From the NCBI GenBank assembly GCA_947501685.1, contig CANMWQ010000005.1:1-64000 (forward strand): DNA of 64,000 bases, given 5' to 3'. How positions within the stretch are numbered: position 1 is the stretch's first letter; each line of letters starts with the position of its first letter. Of the stretch, positions 53,150 through 63,440 are shown in pieces. The DNA is from an uncultured Litoreibacter sp. (GTDB taxonomy: Bacteria; Pseudomonadota; Alphaproteobacteria; Rhodobacterales; Rhodobacteraceae). The position numbers and the translations under genes are program-made. Under the pieces are notes generated by a model. The model made no database searches. It was not told the DNA's origin and saw only the letters and a list, made by a program, of their open reading frames with translations.

Positions 53150-54361
53150 TCAGGTCATATGGGCCTTCGTGAATTGCGCTGCAAGCTCGACATGGGAGGA
53201 CCAGCGGAATTGATCTACCGGTTGCACCCAATCAAGGCGGTATCCGCCCGCGATGAGCAATTCCGCGTCACGCGCGAATGTCACGGGGTTGCAGGACACG
53301 GCCGCGATGCGGGGCACGTTTGAGCGGGCCAGCTCGATGGTTTGCGCCTCGGCGCCTGCGCGGGGCGGGTCGATGATCACGGCGTCGGTCTTGCGCAATT
53401 CACCCGCGAGCAGGGGGCGGCGGAACAGGTCGCGGGTCTCCGCCTTGATCCGCTTGAGGCCCTGGCTCTGCCGCCAGCCCTCATTCAATGCGCGGATCAG
53501 TTCGGCCTCGCCTTCCAGCGCCCAAACCTCGGCTGTCCGGGCGGCGGGCATGGAGAAAGTGCCGCAGCCTGCGAAAAGGTCCACGATTTGAGCGGCGTTC
53601 CCTATGGCCTCTTGCACGCAAGCTGTAAGTGTCTCTTGGCCGTGAGACGTGGCTTGCAGGAAGGCGCCGGGGGGCGGTGTGACCTCAGAAGGGCCGAATG
53701 TTTGAAAGGGTGGTGCGCGCAGGCCGACCACGTCGCCGTCCCAAGCGATGCGGGCGAATTTATGGGCGTCGGCGAGCGCTGCGACCTTGGCGGCTATTTG
53801 CGGGGTCATGGGGACGCAGCCGCGCATGTCCAGATCAAGACCGTTGGCGGAGAGGTTGATGACCAGATCAATCTGCGCCTTGCGCGAGGCCACCAGCACC
53901 GTCAGTGCCTGTAACGCAGGGATTGCGGCGATGATGTCGGGGTGCAGCAGCTGGCAATCGGGGACCTCGATCAGGGTTGCGCTGGCGCGGGTGTGAAACC
54001 CCACCTGCGCGCCGGATTTGGTGCGTTTGCCGTGCAGCGTGGCGCGTCTGCGGCTTTGGGGCGGGGAGGTCAGGATGGGACGGATCTCGGCCTCGATGCC
54101 GCGGGCGGCCAGCCCGGTTTGGATCACGTCGGTCTTCCATCGGGCAACGAAGGCGTCATTGGCGTGCTGCATCGCGCAGCCGCCGCAGCTTTTGAAATGC
54201 CGACATGGCGGGGCCACGCGGTCGGGTGACGGGGTCACAATGCGGGGCGTGCCATCCGGGGCCTGCGTGATCTCTTCGCCGGGCAGGGTGCGGGGGAAGG
54301 GGCCGTCATGGCTGGCCATGCCTTCACCAGAGGCCGTGATGCGCGTGATGGTCAGCGTCAT
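53150..54361 (-). CDS. class I SAM-dependent RNA methyltransferase (RlmD/TrmA family)
   Basis: A 403-residue 5-methyluridine methyltransferase-type protein. Iron-sulfur cysteines lie at C53, C59, C62 and probably C137. The SAM site is DLFAGCGTFSMP, and the catalytic Cys lies in AAVSCNPVTFARD. The target is presumably a uridine in rRNA or tRNA. It overlaps the upstream ABC gene by ATGA. Confidence 0.88.
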   Translation of the reverse strand: MTLTITRITASGEGMASHDGPFPRTLPGEEITQAPDGTPRIVTPSPDRVAPPCRHFKSCGGCAMQHANDAFVARWKTDVIQTGLAARGIEAEIRPILTSPPQSRRRATLHGKRTKSGAQVGFHTRASATLIEVPDCQLLHPDIIAAIPALQALTVLVASRKAQIDLVINLSANGLDLDMRGCVPMTPQIAAKVAALADAHKFARIAWDGDVVGLRAPPFQTFGPSEVTPPPGAFLQATSHGQETLTACVQEAIGNAAQIVDLFAGCGTFSMPAARTAEVWALEGEAELIRALNEGWRQSQGLKRIKAETRDLFRRPLLAGELRKTDAVIIDPPRAGAEAQTIELARSNVPRIAAVSCNPVTFARDAELLIAGGYRLDWVQPVDQFRWSSHVELAAQFTKAHMT

Positions 54362-56229
54362 TCTGCGGCTTCCGTCAGGCCGATGAAGCCGCCGGATTGG
54401 CGGTGCCAGTAGCGCGCGTAAAGCCCTTTCTGAGACAGCAGCTCACTATGAGTGCCCTGCTCGACAATGTGGCCTGCCTCAAGCACCACGATGCGGTCCA
54501 TGCGGGCGATGGTTGACAGGCGGTGCGCAATGGCGATGACGGTTTTGCCTTCCATCGCGGTGACCAATGCGTCCTGGATGGAGGCCTCCACCTCGCTGTC
54601 GAGCGCGCTGGTGGCCTCGTCCAAAATCAGGATCGGCGCGTCTTTCAAGAGCGCACGGGCAAGCGCGATGCGTTGGCGCTGGCCGCCTGACAGCTTGACG
54701 CCGCGCTCGCCCAGATGGGCGTCATAGCCTTTGCGGCCCCGGTGGTCTTCGAGGCCAAGAATGAAGTCATGCGCTTCGGCCTTGCGAGCTGCGGCCTCAA
54801 GCTCGGCGTCAGACGCGCCGGGTCGGCCGTAAAGAATGTTGTCGCGGGCGGAGCGGTTGAACATAGCGGTTTCCTGCGTGACCATGCCGATCTGCTGGCG
54901 CAGGCTGTCTTGGGTCACCTCTGAGATGTTCTGGCCGTCAATTCTCACCGCGCCACTGTCGAGATCATAGAGCCGCAAAAGTGCGGCCACCAAGGTGGAT
55001 TTGCCCGCACCGGAGGCCCCGACGACGCCCAGCTTTTCGCCCGGACGGATCGTCAGGTTGACCGCGTCAATGCCACCCACGTCGCGTCCATAGCGGAAGG
55101 TGACGTGGTCGAATTCGACCTTGCCGTCGGTGACGTCCAGCGGTTGCGCGCCGGCCGCGTCGACCAGCGCGTGGGGCGGCGTCAGGGTTTTCATGCCGTC
55201 CTCGACCTCGCCAATATTGGCGTACATTTGCATCAGGGCGAAGCTGACCCATCCGGTCATTTGCGCGATGCGGATGGAGATCGCGCCAGCAGCGGCAATG
55301 TCGCCGGGGGAGGCGATCCCGTTTTGCCACAGCACCACCGTGCCGCCGATCAGCAGGATGGGCAGGATGCCTGCCGTGGTCATCAGCGCGAAGCGGAACC
55401 CGGTGGAGAGGTGGCCGAATTGCAACGCCCGGTCGCGCAGCACGGCCATGGCGCCCAGCGCGGATTCGTCTTCGAATTTCGAGTGGCCGAACAGCTTGAC
55501 CGTCTTGATATTGGTAATCGTGTCGACGACCTGACCCGTGACCATGGTGCGCGCGCCCGCGCGGGCGGCGGCGCGTTTGCGGATGCGGGGCATGAACCAG
55601 CGGATCATGACAATGTAGCCTGCCAGCCAAACGGCCAAGGCCCCGGCGATACGCATATCGATGGTCAAGAGCAGCAGGACCGAGCCGATGATGGAGGCCA
55701 GCGCGAAGGCCACTACGTTGATCGTCTCGGTGGTCACTTCGGTCAATGCGCGCGCGGTTTGCATCTGCTTTTGCGCGATGCGCCCGGCGAAATCGCTGTC
55801 GAAATAATCGACCGCATGGCCGAGGGTCCAACGGTGCAGGCGGCTTTGGATCAGCGGGTAGATATTAGGCGGCACTACTATGCCGTTGAATGCGGCGCTG
55901 GCGGCAAAAGTGACCGGGCGCAGCAGCAGAAAGAAGGCCACGAATATGACAACGAGGCCCCAGTTCTGAGCGAAGAACTGCTGCGGCGCGGTGGTTGCGG
56001 CGGCGTCGATCACCCAGCCCAAGAGCAGCGCGGTGACGGCCTCCATCGTGCCTGCGAGGGCGGAGATGAGGGCGGCGATCAGCAAAATTGGCCATGTGCC
56101 AGCGAGGCACCATTTGCAAAAGGCCCAAAGCGTGCGGGGAGGCGGGGTCTTGGCGGGCTCGAACGGGTCGATCAACGCGCCCAGACGCTCCAGAATGGGG
56201 GTTATGAAAGCGGTGAAACGGTTGGTCAT
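54358..56229 (-). CDS. ABC transporter half-transporter (exporter)
   Basis: A 623-residue membrane/ATPase fusion. The membrane domain has six helices. The ATPase domain carries GVVGASGAGKSTLV (about residue 410), signature KLSGGQRQRIALARALLK and ILDEATSALDSEV. It forms an ATGA-coupled pair with the half-transporter upstream, so a heterodimeric exporter is likely. Substrate unknown. Confidence 0.92.
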   Translation of the reverse strand: MTNRFTAFITPILERLGALIDPFEPAKTPPPRTLWAFCKWCLAGTWPILLIAALISALAGTMEAVTALLLGWVIDAAATTAPQQFFAQNWGLVVIFVAFFLLLRPVTFAASAAFNGIVVPPNIYPLIQSRLHRWTLGHAVDYFDSDFAGRIAQKQMQTARALTEVTTETINVVAFALASIIGSVLLLLTIDMRIAGALAVWLAGYIVMIRWFMPRIRKRAAARAGARTMVTGQVVDTITNIKTVKLFGHSKFEDESALGAMAVLRDRALQFGHLSTGFRFALMTTAGILPILLIGGTVVLWQNGIASPGDIAAAGAISIRIAQMTGWVSFALMQMYANIGEVEDGMKTLTPPHALVDAAGAQPLDVTDGKVEFDHVTFRYGRDVGGIDAVNLTIRPGEKLGVVGASGAGKSTLVAALLRLYDLDSGAVRIDGQNISEVTQDSLRQQIGMVTQETAMFNRSARDNILYGRPGASDAELEAAARKAEAHDFILGLEDHRGRKGYDAHLGERGVKLSGGQRQRIALARALLKDAPILILDEATSALDSEVEASIQDALVTAMEGKTVIAIAHRLSTIARMDRIVVLEAGHIVEQGTHSELLSQKGLYARYWHRQSGGFIGLTEAAE

Positions 56230-58070
56230 TCTGCGGCCTCGGTCGTGTTCAGGAAGCCGCCGGATTGGCGCTGCCAGAACCCTGCATATAGCCCGTTTTG
56301 CTTCAGAAGTGCGGCATGGGTGCCGTTCTCGACAATTTTACCATCCTCGATGACCACGATCCGGTCGAGCTGTGCAATTGTGCTCAATCGGTGGGCAATG
56401 GCGATAACCGTTTTGCCCTCCATCACGCCGTAAAGCGTGTCTTGGATCGCGGCCTCGACCTCGCTGTCGAGGGCGGATGTGGCCTCATCCAGCACCAGAA
56501 TAGGCGCGTTTTTCAGCATGACGCGGGCCAGCGTGATGCGCTGCCGCTGACCGCCCGACAGTTTCACGCCGCGCTCGCCAACATGGGCGTCATAGCCACT
56601 GCGCCCCTCGGGGTCGGAAAGATCTTGGATAAAGCCATGCGCCTCCGCGCGTTCGGCGGCGCGGATCAAGTCGGCCTCCGACGCGTCGGGCCGCCCATAG
56701 AGAATGTTGTCGCGCACGGAGCGGTGGAGCAATGTGCTTTCCTGAGAGACCATGCCGATATTGTGCCGCAGGCTGTCTTGGGTGATGTCGCGGATGTTTT
56801 GCCCGTCGATCAGGATCTCGCCTTTTTCGGCGTCATAGAAGCGCAGCAGCAGCTTCACCAGCGTCGATTTGCCGGAGCCGGAACGCCCGATGATGCCGAC
56901 CTTTTCGCCGGGTGCGATCTCAAGCGATAGCGCGTCGAGACCATTTACCGCTCCGCCATAGTGATGTGACAGGTCCTTGATCTCGATCCGGCCCTCGGTC
57001 AGCTGCAGCGGCTTGGCATGGGGGGCGTCAACCAGCGTAATGGGCTGGGCGATGGTCTCCATCCCCTCCTGCACCACGCCGAGCGAACGGAAGAAAGATG
57101 ACAGCGCCCACATGATCCAGCCGGTCATCGCGTTCAGCCGCAGCGTCAGGGCAGTGGCCGCCGCGACCACGCCGACAGAAGCCGTGCCTTGCACCCAAAG
57201 CCAGAGCGCCCAGCCGACGACGCCGACAATCAGCAACCCGTTCAGGGTCATCAGCATCAGATCCATCATGGTGAAGATCCGCATCTCGCGGGCAAAGGTC
57301 TGCCGGGTGTTTTCAATCGCCTCCTTGGCGAAGTCGATTTCGCGGTCGTGATGAGCGAACAGCTTGACCGAATGAATGTTGGTGTAGCTGTCCACCACGC
57401 GGCCCGTGACCTGACTGCGCGCATCGGACGAGGCTTTGGACGCGGGCCCCACGCGCTTCATGGTCCAGGCAACCAGCAATGCATAGAGCACCACCCAGAT
57501 CGAGAGCGGCAGGGCCAGACGCGGATCGGCATCGGCCAACAGGATCGCGGCACCCACCAGATAGGCGATGGAAAAGGTGATGGCGTCGAAGACCTGAAAG
57601 ATCGCCTCCCCCGCCGCCGGAGGGGTCTGCATGATGCGGTTGGCGATGCGCCCGGCGAAGTCGTTCTCGAACCAGCCGACGGATTGGCGCAGCACGTGTT
57701 TATGCGCGCGCCAGCGAAAGAGCGTGCCGTAATTGGGCAGGATCGCGTTGTTCAGTATGCCCACGTCCAGCGCCTGAATGAGAGGGCGCAGAAACACGAT
57801 GAAGAGTGCTATCAGCGTGATTTCCAGCCCGTGATTGGCGAGGAATGTGTCGCGCTCCGCGCTGCCCAGCAGGTCAACGATGCGGCCCATATAGAAGATC
57901 AGCGCGATCTCGACCGTGGCCACGATGATCGACAGAATGGCCGCGACCCAGAACAGTTTTTTGAACGGTGTCGAATAGGCGCGGATGAAGGGCCACAGCT
58001 TTGTTGGCGGGGCATCGACCTCGTCATACGCCGCGTAGGGATCGACCAGATTTTCAAAGTAACGAAACAT
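56226..58070 (-). CDS. ABC transporter half-transporter (exporter)
   Basis: A 614-residue membrane/ATPase fusion with Walker A GIIGRSGSGKSTLVKLL (about 400), signature KLSGGQRQRITLARVML and LVLDEATSALDSEV. Its sequence is closely related to the downstream partner, including FAGRIA in the membrane domain. Together they make a candidate heterodimeric exporter. It is the first gene of a minus-strand run to 53150. Confidence 0.92.
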   Translation of the reverse strand: MFRYFENLVDPYAAYDEVDAPPTKLWPFIRAYSTPFKKLFWVAAILSIIVATVEIALIFYMGRIVDLLGSAERDTFLANHGLEITLIALFIVFLRPLIQALDVGILNNAILPNYGTLFRWRAHKHVLRQSVGWFENDFAGRIANRIMQTPPAAGEAIFQVFDAITFSIAYLVGAAILLADADPRLALPLSIWVVLYALLVAWTMKRVGPASKASSDARSQVTGRVVDSYTNIHSVKLFAHHDREIDFAKEAIENTRQTFAREMRIFTMMDLMLMTLNGLLIVGVVGWALWLWVQGTASVGVVAAATALTLRLNAMTGWIMWALSSFFRSLGVVQEGMETIAQPITLVDAPHAKPLQLTEGRIEIKDLSHHYGGAVNGLDALSLEIAPGEKVGIIGRSGSGKSTLVKLLLRFYDAEKGEILIDGQNIRDITQDSLRHNIGMVSQESTLLHRSVRDNILYGRPDASEADLIRAAERAEAHGFIQDLSDPEGRSGYDAHVGERGVKLSGGQRQRITLARVMLKNAPILVLDEATSALDSEVEAAIQDTLYGVMEGKTVIAIAHRLSTIAQLDRIVVIEDGKIVENGTHAALLKQNGLYAGFWQRQSGGFLNTTEAAE

Positions 58071-58107
58071 GTGCGTGGCCTTTGCTCAGCCGTTCCGTAT
58101 ACCGGAT

Positions 58108-58695
58108 TTAGGACAGGAAGACCATCACCGCCGAGGCTGCGAGGGCCAGCGCCATGGCTGTTGTGAAGATCTGCCATGCGCGCGGGGTGGTTAGCAGATA
58201 TGTCAGCCACGACCCGGCATAGGTCCAGAACAGGCAGACAAACAGGTTCAAGCCGCTGAAGGCCGTGGCCAGTCGGATGGCTTCGTCTGTTGGGCTCAGC
58301 CCGGCGCCATACCCGGCGGAGGCGGCCAGTGCCACGGCCCAGACTTTGGGGTTCACCCACTGAAACAAGACCGCTTCGATAAAGGTGAAGGGGCGGGCTT
58401 TTCGTTCAGCCTGCGGTCCGGTGGTGGAGCGAAACAGCCGCCATGCCATCCATAGGATCCATGCGACGGCCACGCATTTCAGCGCCCATGCAAGGGCGGG
58501 TTGTGCCAAAAGCAGCGCCCCGATGCCGAAGGCTGTAAGCCCTGCGGTGATGCCGACCCCGACCGCCACCCCCGCGATATGCGGCAGGGTTGGTCGCACC
58601 CCGAACCGCGCGCCGGAGGCGGTCAGCAAGATCACATTCGGCCCCGGCGAGAACAGCCCCGCGAAGACAAACAGATAGAGCGGGTCTATGCTCAT
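58108..58695 (-). CDS. LysE family amino acid exporter
   Basis: A 195-residue membrane protein with about six helices and the LysE/RhtB start LYLFVFAGLFSPGPNVILLT. The start at 58695 overlaps the CCA gene stop (ATGA). Substrate, probably an amino acid or derivative, is not visible. Confidence 0.9.
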   Translation of the reverse strand: MSIDPLYLFVFAGLFSPGPNVILLTASGARFGVRPTLPHIAGVAVGVGITAGLTAFGIGALLLAQPALAWALKCVAVAWILWMAWRLFRSTTGPQAERKARPFTFIEAVLFQWVNPKVWAVALAASAGYGAGLSPTDEAIRLATAFSGLNLFVCLFWTYAGSWLTYLLTTPRAWQIFTTAMALALAASAVMVFLS

Positions 58696-59840
58696 GCGTC
58701 CAGCAAAGCGTCTTTGGTCAGGGTGAAACCGGAAGCAATCCACCGAGCTTCCAGCTCTTGCAGGCGCGCCCCGAGCGCCGGGCCCTTCAGCGCTGGCATC
58801 AGGTCGGCGGCCTTCACGGGGAAGGTGGCTGACGCGGCTTGGGAGAGCATCTCTTCCAGCTCTGCGGGAGGGGGATTCTGAAGGCTCGCGGCCCGCGTCA
58901 AAGCGACGTCACGGGCAAGGGATGCGCCGTGCCGATAGGCAAGCTCTGACAGGTCCGTGGCATGAGCAAGCGCCTCTTGTCCGTGGCTCAAAACCTCCGC
59001 ATCTGCTTTGGACAAACGCCAGCGGTCTTTCAGAGACTCCCCGCCCAAGGCCATCGCGCGGCGGGTCCAGATCGGCGGAAGCTCCGTTTCAAAATGGACC
59101 AGCACGGGGAGCAGTGCCGCATCCGCGCCGGGCATGACCCGCGCCAGCACACCGCTGGCCTGCATGGCGGCGACCGCGCGGCTTGGGTCCGGCGCGCTGA
59201 GCAGTTTGATCATCTCCGCGCCGATCCGTTCTGCGGACAGGCCTTCCAACCCCTCCGCGCCTTCGGCGCAGGCTGCCAGACCCTCAGGGTCGATGCCGCC
59301 GTCGGGGTCGCCGTACCACGCATAAAAGCGGAAGAAGCGCAGGATACGCAGGGTGTCTTCAGTGATGCGGGCGCTGGCATCGCCAATGAAGCGGACCCGC
59401 CGGGCAGGGATGTCTGGCAGGCCTTGCACGGGGTCCAGAACCGCGCCGTCCGAGCCTACATAGAGCGCGTTGATGGTGAAGTCGCGGCGCTTGGCGTCCT
59501 CCTCATATGTGTCGGAGAAGGCGACTTTCGCGTGGCGGCCATCGGTTTCGACGTCGCTGCGGAAGGTGGTGATCTCATAGGCTGTGCCGCCGGAGATCAC
59601 GGTGACCGTACCGTGATCAACGCCGGTGGGGATTACGCGCAGCTTTGCGGCCTCGGCGATGCGGATCATGTCATCTGGCCGCGCGTCGCTGGCCATATCG
59701 ATGTCGCTGACGGGCATATTCAGCAAGCTGTTGCGCACGCAGCCGCCGACGCAGAGCAGCTGAAACTTGTGCTGCGCAAACAGGTCGAACAGGCGGGTGG
59801 TGTCGGGGCTGGTCAGCCAAGGTGTGGTGATCCGGGTCAC
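58692..59840 (-). CDS. CCA tRNA nucleotidyltransferase (poly(A) polymerase family)
   Basis: A 382-residue nucleotidyltransferase with CVGGCVRNSLL and the catalytic acidic pair in SDIDMASDARPDD, then RRDFTINALY, RFIGDASARITEDTLRILR. It adds or repairs the 3' CCA of tRNA. The GTG start at 59840 overlaps the NUDIX stop (GTGA). Confidence 0.9.
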   Translation of the reverse strand: MTRITTPWLTSPDTTRLFDLFAQHKFQLLCVGGCVRNSLLNMPVSDIDMASDARPDDMIRIAEAAKLRVIPTGVDHGTVTVISGGTAYEITTFRSDVETDGRHAKVAFSDTYEEDAKRRDFTINALYVGSDGAVLDPVQGLPDIPARRVRFIGDASARITEDTLRILRFFRFYAWYGDPDGGIDPEGLAACAEGAEGLEGLSAERIGAEMIKLLSAPDPSRAVAAMQASGVLARVMPGADAALLPVLVHFETELPPIWTRRAMALGGESLKDRWRLSKADAEVLSHGQEALAHATDLSELAYRHGASLARDVALTRAASLQNPPPAELEEMLSQAASATFPVKAADLMPALKGPALGARLQELEARWIASGFTLTKDALLDA

Positions 59841-60442
59841 TCTGCCACCCGTTCGGCAAGGGTGCGCAGCATGCGGGCGGTGGCACCCCAAATATAATAG
59901 GGGCCGAAGGGGATGGTGTAATAATACCGCGTTGCCCCGCGCCAGTGTCGGCCTTCAATGCTATAGCGGTTGGGGTCCAGAAGATGGGCCAAGGGCACGG
60001 AAAACACCTCCGCGACCTCTCCGGCCTCGACGACGGGGGTGAAGGGCTGGGTCAACCGGGCCACGAAGGGTGTGACAGTAAAGCCGGTGACGGTTTCATG
60101 CGGGGGCAGGCTGCCGATCACCTGTGCTGCGCCCTCGGGCAGGGCGATCTCCTCCCGGGCCTCGCGGAGGGCTGCGGCTTGCAGATTGGCATCCGTGGGG
60201 TCGAGTTTGCCGCCCGGAAACGCCACCTGTCCCGGATGGTGTTTCAACCCGGAGGCGCGTTTGGTCAGGTAAACGGAAGGTGTGTCTTCGAACTCGCTGA
60301 CAAGCATCAGCACTGCGGCGTCGCGCAATTTGCGGGTGTCGGGGAGCTCCGTCTCCGGGTTGAGGTCGAAGTCGGAGGAGGCCGCGCCGGGCTTGCCCAG
60401 GGCGGCCTCCATCCGGTGTATCAGATCATTTGATCGGGTCAT
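59837..60442 (-). CDS. CoA pyrophosphatase (NUDIX)
   Basis: A 201-residue NUDIX hydrolase with the CoA-pyrophosphatase signature around PGGKLDPTDANLQAAALREA and REEIAL. It hydrolyses CoA to pantetheine phosphate and adenosine diphosphate. It overlaps Hsp33 by 17 bp at the start chosen here; ATG at 60412 is an alternative. Confidence 0.88.
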   Translation of the reverse strand: MTRSNDLIHRMEAALGKPGAASSDFDLNPETELPDTRKLRDAAVLMLVSEFEDTPSVYLTKRASGLKHHPGQVAFPGGKLDPTDANLQAAALREAREEIALPEGAAQVIGSLPPHETVTGFTVTPFVARLTQPFTPVVEAGEVAEVFSVPLAHLLDPNRYSIEGRHWRGATRYYYTIPFGPYYIWGATARMLRTLAERVAE

Positions 60443-61427
60443 CCGCGCCCGCTGCCTCGAACCCCAATGTGGCGGGGTCCATCACGTAATGCGCGCCGCA
60501 GAACTGACAATCGGCGGTCAGGGTGCCTTCTGCGGTGGTCATGTGGGCGATGTCGCCTGCCGAATAGATCGACATGGATTGGCGCACCTTGTCCTCCGAG
60601 CAGGTGCAGCCAAAGGTGACCGGCTGGGCGTTATAGACAATCGGCTGGTCCTCGTGAAACAGCCGCACCAGCAGATCCGTGGGGGAGACAGACGGCCCGA
60701 TCAGCTCCATCTCCTCGACAGTGTCGAGCAGGATATTGGCGCGGTTCCAATTCTCGCTGTCATCGCCCTCCAGCAGATCGGCGCTGTCCAGCAGGCCCTT
60801 GTCGCCGGTCGCCTCATCTTTGGCCATGAGCGGCGAGGCCTTTGGCATATGCTGCAACATGATCCCGCCGGCCCGCCAGCTTTCATCATGGCCGGGCTCT
60901 TGGCTGCGGCCATAGGTCAGCGAAAAGCGGGTGGGCAGCTGTTCGGATTGCGCAAAATAGGTGCCCGCGCAATGGGACAGGCTGTCGCCGGCAATCGGGG
61001 TGATGCCCTGATAGGGTTTCATGTCATTGCCCTGATCAATCAGGATCGCAAAATAGCCGCGTCCGATTTGTGGGAAATGCGGGGCGTCAGCCTCGATCTT
61101 TTCGGCGTCATAGCTGGCATAGGCCCGCATCCTCGCGGGTGCTCCGTCTTTGGTGGGGCCGTAATAATCGGTCGCGATCAGCCGCAATGGTCCGTTGCCG
61201 CGAATTTGCACGGACAGTTTCCACCTCAGGTCGATCGTCTGCCCGATCAGGGCAGTGAGCAACGCGGCCTCGGCCACGGCGGCCTCCACAGCGGGGGGGT
61301 AGTCGTGCTGCGCCAGGACCTGATCAAGCACGCCGTCCAGACGCGCGACGCGTCCGCGAATGTCGGAGCGATCCAGTTGGAAAGGCAGAACAGTGTCGTC
61401 CCACGCGATTTTTTGTCCAAGTGTCAT
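60426..61427 (-). CDS. hslO: Hsp33 redox-regulated chaperonin
   Basis: A 333-residue holdase activated by oxidation. The zinc-binding cysteines appear near the C-terminus as FGCTCSEDK and CQFCGAHY. The start at 61427 (MTLGQKIAWDD) has the family N-terminus; a longer frame does not. Head of a minus-strand operon with NUDIX, CCA and LysE genes. Confidence 0.95.
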   Translation of the reverse strand: MTLGQKIAWDDTVLPFQLDRSDIRGRVARLDGVLDQVLAQHDYPPAVEAAVAEAALLTALIGQTIDLRWKLSVQIRGNGPLRLIATDYYGPTKDGAPARMRAYASYDAEKIEADAPHFPQIGRGYFAILIDQGNDMKPYQGITPIAGDSLSHCAGTYFAQSEQLPTRFSLTYGRSQEPGHDESWRAGGIMLQHMPKASPLMAKDEATGDKGLLDSADLLEGDDSENWNRANILLDTVEEMELIGPSVSPTDLLVRLFHEDQPIVYNAQPVTFGCTCSEDKVRQSMSIYSAGDIAHMTTAEGTLTADCQFCGAHYVMDPATLGFEAAGADDPIK

Positions 61428-61558
61428 TGGAGATACCTTATGGCCTTGAGGTGGCATACCGCGTCTATATAGGCACGGCAATACTGGGGCCAAGAGGGTG
61501 CCGGGGGCATGACGGCTGTGCGGGTTTTGCATGGCTTGGGTTCGAAGGGGGCGACGCG

Positions 61559-61999
61559 ATGATCAGACGCTACGGTGAGGCAGTTCAACCGGGTCGGACA
61601 TACACGCGACGGCCCGGAGCTTACGCGATCCTGTGGGACGGCGACGCCATGTTGACCACGTTTCAAGCCGAGCCGGAACCAGAGCTGCAGCTGCCCGGCG
61701 GCGGCATTGATCCCGGCGAGCACCCGGTACATGCGCTGCACCGCGAAGTCATGGAGGAGACCGGCTGGGCGATTTCCGCCCCCCGGCGGTTGGGCGCGTT
61801 TCGCCGGTTTGCCTATATGCCGGACTATGATCTCTGGGCGGAGAAGCTGTGCCATATTTACGTGGCGCGCCCTGTCTTGCGCCGCTCGGCCCCGACGGAG
61901 CCGCACCACACCGCCATCTGGACCGCGCCTGCGGACGCGCTTGCGATGCTGGGCAATGCGGGCGACGCTGATTTCGTGCGGGCTTATTTTGGGCTCTAG
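61559..61999 (+). CDS. NUDIX hydrolase
   Basis: A 146-residue protein with the full NUDIX box in LPGGGIDPGEHPVHALHREV followed by MEETGW. Substrate cannot be told. The start at 61559 (MIRRYGE) gives a normal-length domain. It ends 7 bp before the convergent PP2C gene. Confidence 0.88.
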   Translation: MIRRYGEAVQPGRTYTRRPGAYAILWDGDAMLTTFQAEPEPELQLPGGGIDPGEHPVHALHREVMEETGWAISAPRRLGAFRRFAYMPDYDLWAEKLCHIYVARPVLRRSAPTEPHHTAIWTAPADALAMLGNAGDADFVRAYFGL

Positions 62000-62006
62000 C
62001 TTGGGG

Positions 62007-63311
62007 TCAGGCTGAGGGCCCGTCATAGTCGAACACCAATGCTGAGACGTCATCTTCGAAATCGCCGCTGCCGTTGAAAGCGGCCAACTGGGCGTAGACA
62101 TTGTCCAGAAACGCCCCGCGTCTGAGCGCCTTTCGGTTGCGCAGGATTTTCGCCAGACCTGCATCTTCGAGCTGTTGGCCTGCCGCGTCCTCCGCCTCCG
62201 TCAAACCGTCGGAATGCAGGAACAAGCGGTCGCCGGGGGTCATGGTGAAGTCAAACGCCTCGAATGTCGCGTCGGGCAGCAGGCCGATGGGCATGCCGCC
62301 GCTGCCGCGTTTGATCAACGCGCCGTCATGGCGCATGTGCAGAGGGTGCGGGTGGCCCGCCTGCACGCAGCTTGTATGGCCGGTTTCGAGGTCGATGCAG
62401 GCCAGCGCGAGGGTGAAATAGAGGTCGGTGTTCATTTCCTGCAGCAGGATTTCGTTCAACTGGGAAGCGGTCTCGGCCGGGTCGCGCAGATCAAACGTGC
62501 CGCCGCCACGGTCAATCAATGCGATGTTTTGGGATGGGGAATACCCGCTGAGATAGCCCGCCAGCCGTGCCGTCATCAGGGCTGAGGCCACGCCGTGGCC
62601 GGAAACATCAAGCGAATAGAGCCCGATCTTGGTGGGGCTGGCGCTAAACTGCCCGACAAGATCGCCGCCAATATGGCCGCTGGGATGCAGCATCATGGTG
62701 GCATGCCCGCCTTGGTAGGGCACGCTTGTTTCGCGCACGAGCGATTGTTGCAGACGCCGCGCCTCAGACAGGTCGCGCTGGACGTTGTCATAGAGCGACT
62801 GGATCGTGTCGAGCGCGTTGTTGACCACGCGGTTTTTCTGGATCAGCTGGGCATGCATTTCGACGATGCGTTCCCCGGCCCGAAGCCGCGCCTTCAGCTC
62901 CCCAAAAATGAAAGGCTTGGTCAGGAAATCATCCGCCCCGGAATTGAGCCCTTCGGCAACCTCCCGGCTTTCGCCTTTGCTGGTCAGCAAGATGAAATAG
63001 CCATAGCCAGCCCGGTCGAGCTGCCGGAATGTGTGGCAGAATTCAGGGCCGTTCATGCCGGGCATGATCCAGTCGCTGATCACGATGGTAACGTCATGGT
63101 TGCGGCACATCTCCAGCCCGGCAAGGGCGTTATCGGCCTCCATCACCTCGTAGCCCCATTTCACGAGGGCTTTGGTCAGCATCTTGCGCTGCATTGCGCT
63201 GTCATCGACCACCAGCACCAGATGGGGCACTTCGGGGTTGGTGACGCCCTCGTCATCCCATGTATAGGGCAGGTTCGGTTGCGGCTCAGGAAGCAGGTTT
63301 GATGCGGTCAT
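62007..63311 (-). CDS. response-regulator receiver / PP2C-type serine phosphatase
   Basis: A 434-residue protein with an N-terminal receiver domain (LVLVVDDSAM, phosphoacceptor D80 in IVISDWIMPGMNG, LTSKGESREVAEGL, KPF) and a C-terminal SpoIIE-like PP2C phosphatase domain (GHIGGDLVGQFSAS, YSLDVSGHGVASALMTARLA, HSDGLTEAEDA). It is probably switched by phosphorylation to control an anti-anti-sigma partner. A lone Hpt gene is divergent from it. The start at 63311 lacks a strong ribosome site; 63341 is possible. Confidence 0.92.
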   Translation of the reverse strand: MTASNLLPEPQPNLPYTWDDEGVTNPEVPHLVLVVDDSAMQRKMLTKALVKWGYEVMEADNALAGLEMCRNHDVTIVISDWIMPGMNGPEFCHTFRQLDRAGYGYFILLTSKGESREVAEGLNSGADDFLTKPFIFGELKARLRAGERIVEMHAQLIQKNRVVNNALDTIQSLYDNVQRDLSEARRLQQSLVRETSVPYQGGHATMMLHPSGHIGGDLVGQFSASPTKIGLYSLDVSGHGVASALMTARLAGYLSGYSPSQNIALIDRGGGTFDLRDPAETASQLNEILLQEMNTDLYFTLALACIDLETGHTSCVQAGHPHPLHMRHDGALIKRGSGGMPIGLLPDATFEAFDFTMTPGDRLFLHSDGLTEAEDAAGQQLEDAGLAKILRNRKALRRGAFLDNVYAQLAAFNGSGDFEDDVSALVFDYDGPSA

Positions 63312-63440
63312 AGTGCTACATGACGCACCGGTTCTTAACATGGGATGAATGTTAAAATGCAATCTAGACGCGGCAAAGATTAAAGGAATTCTTAACTCTG
63401 CGGACCCAGAATTCTGGCATGCAAGAACAGGGTGAACAGG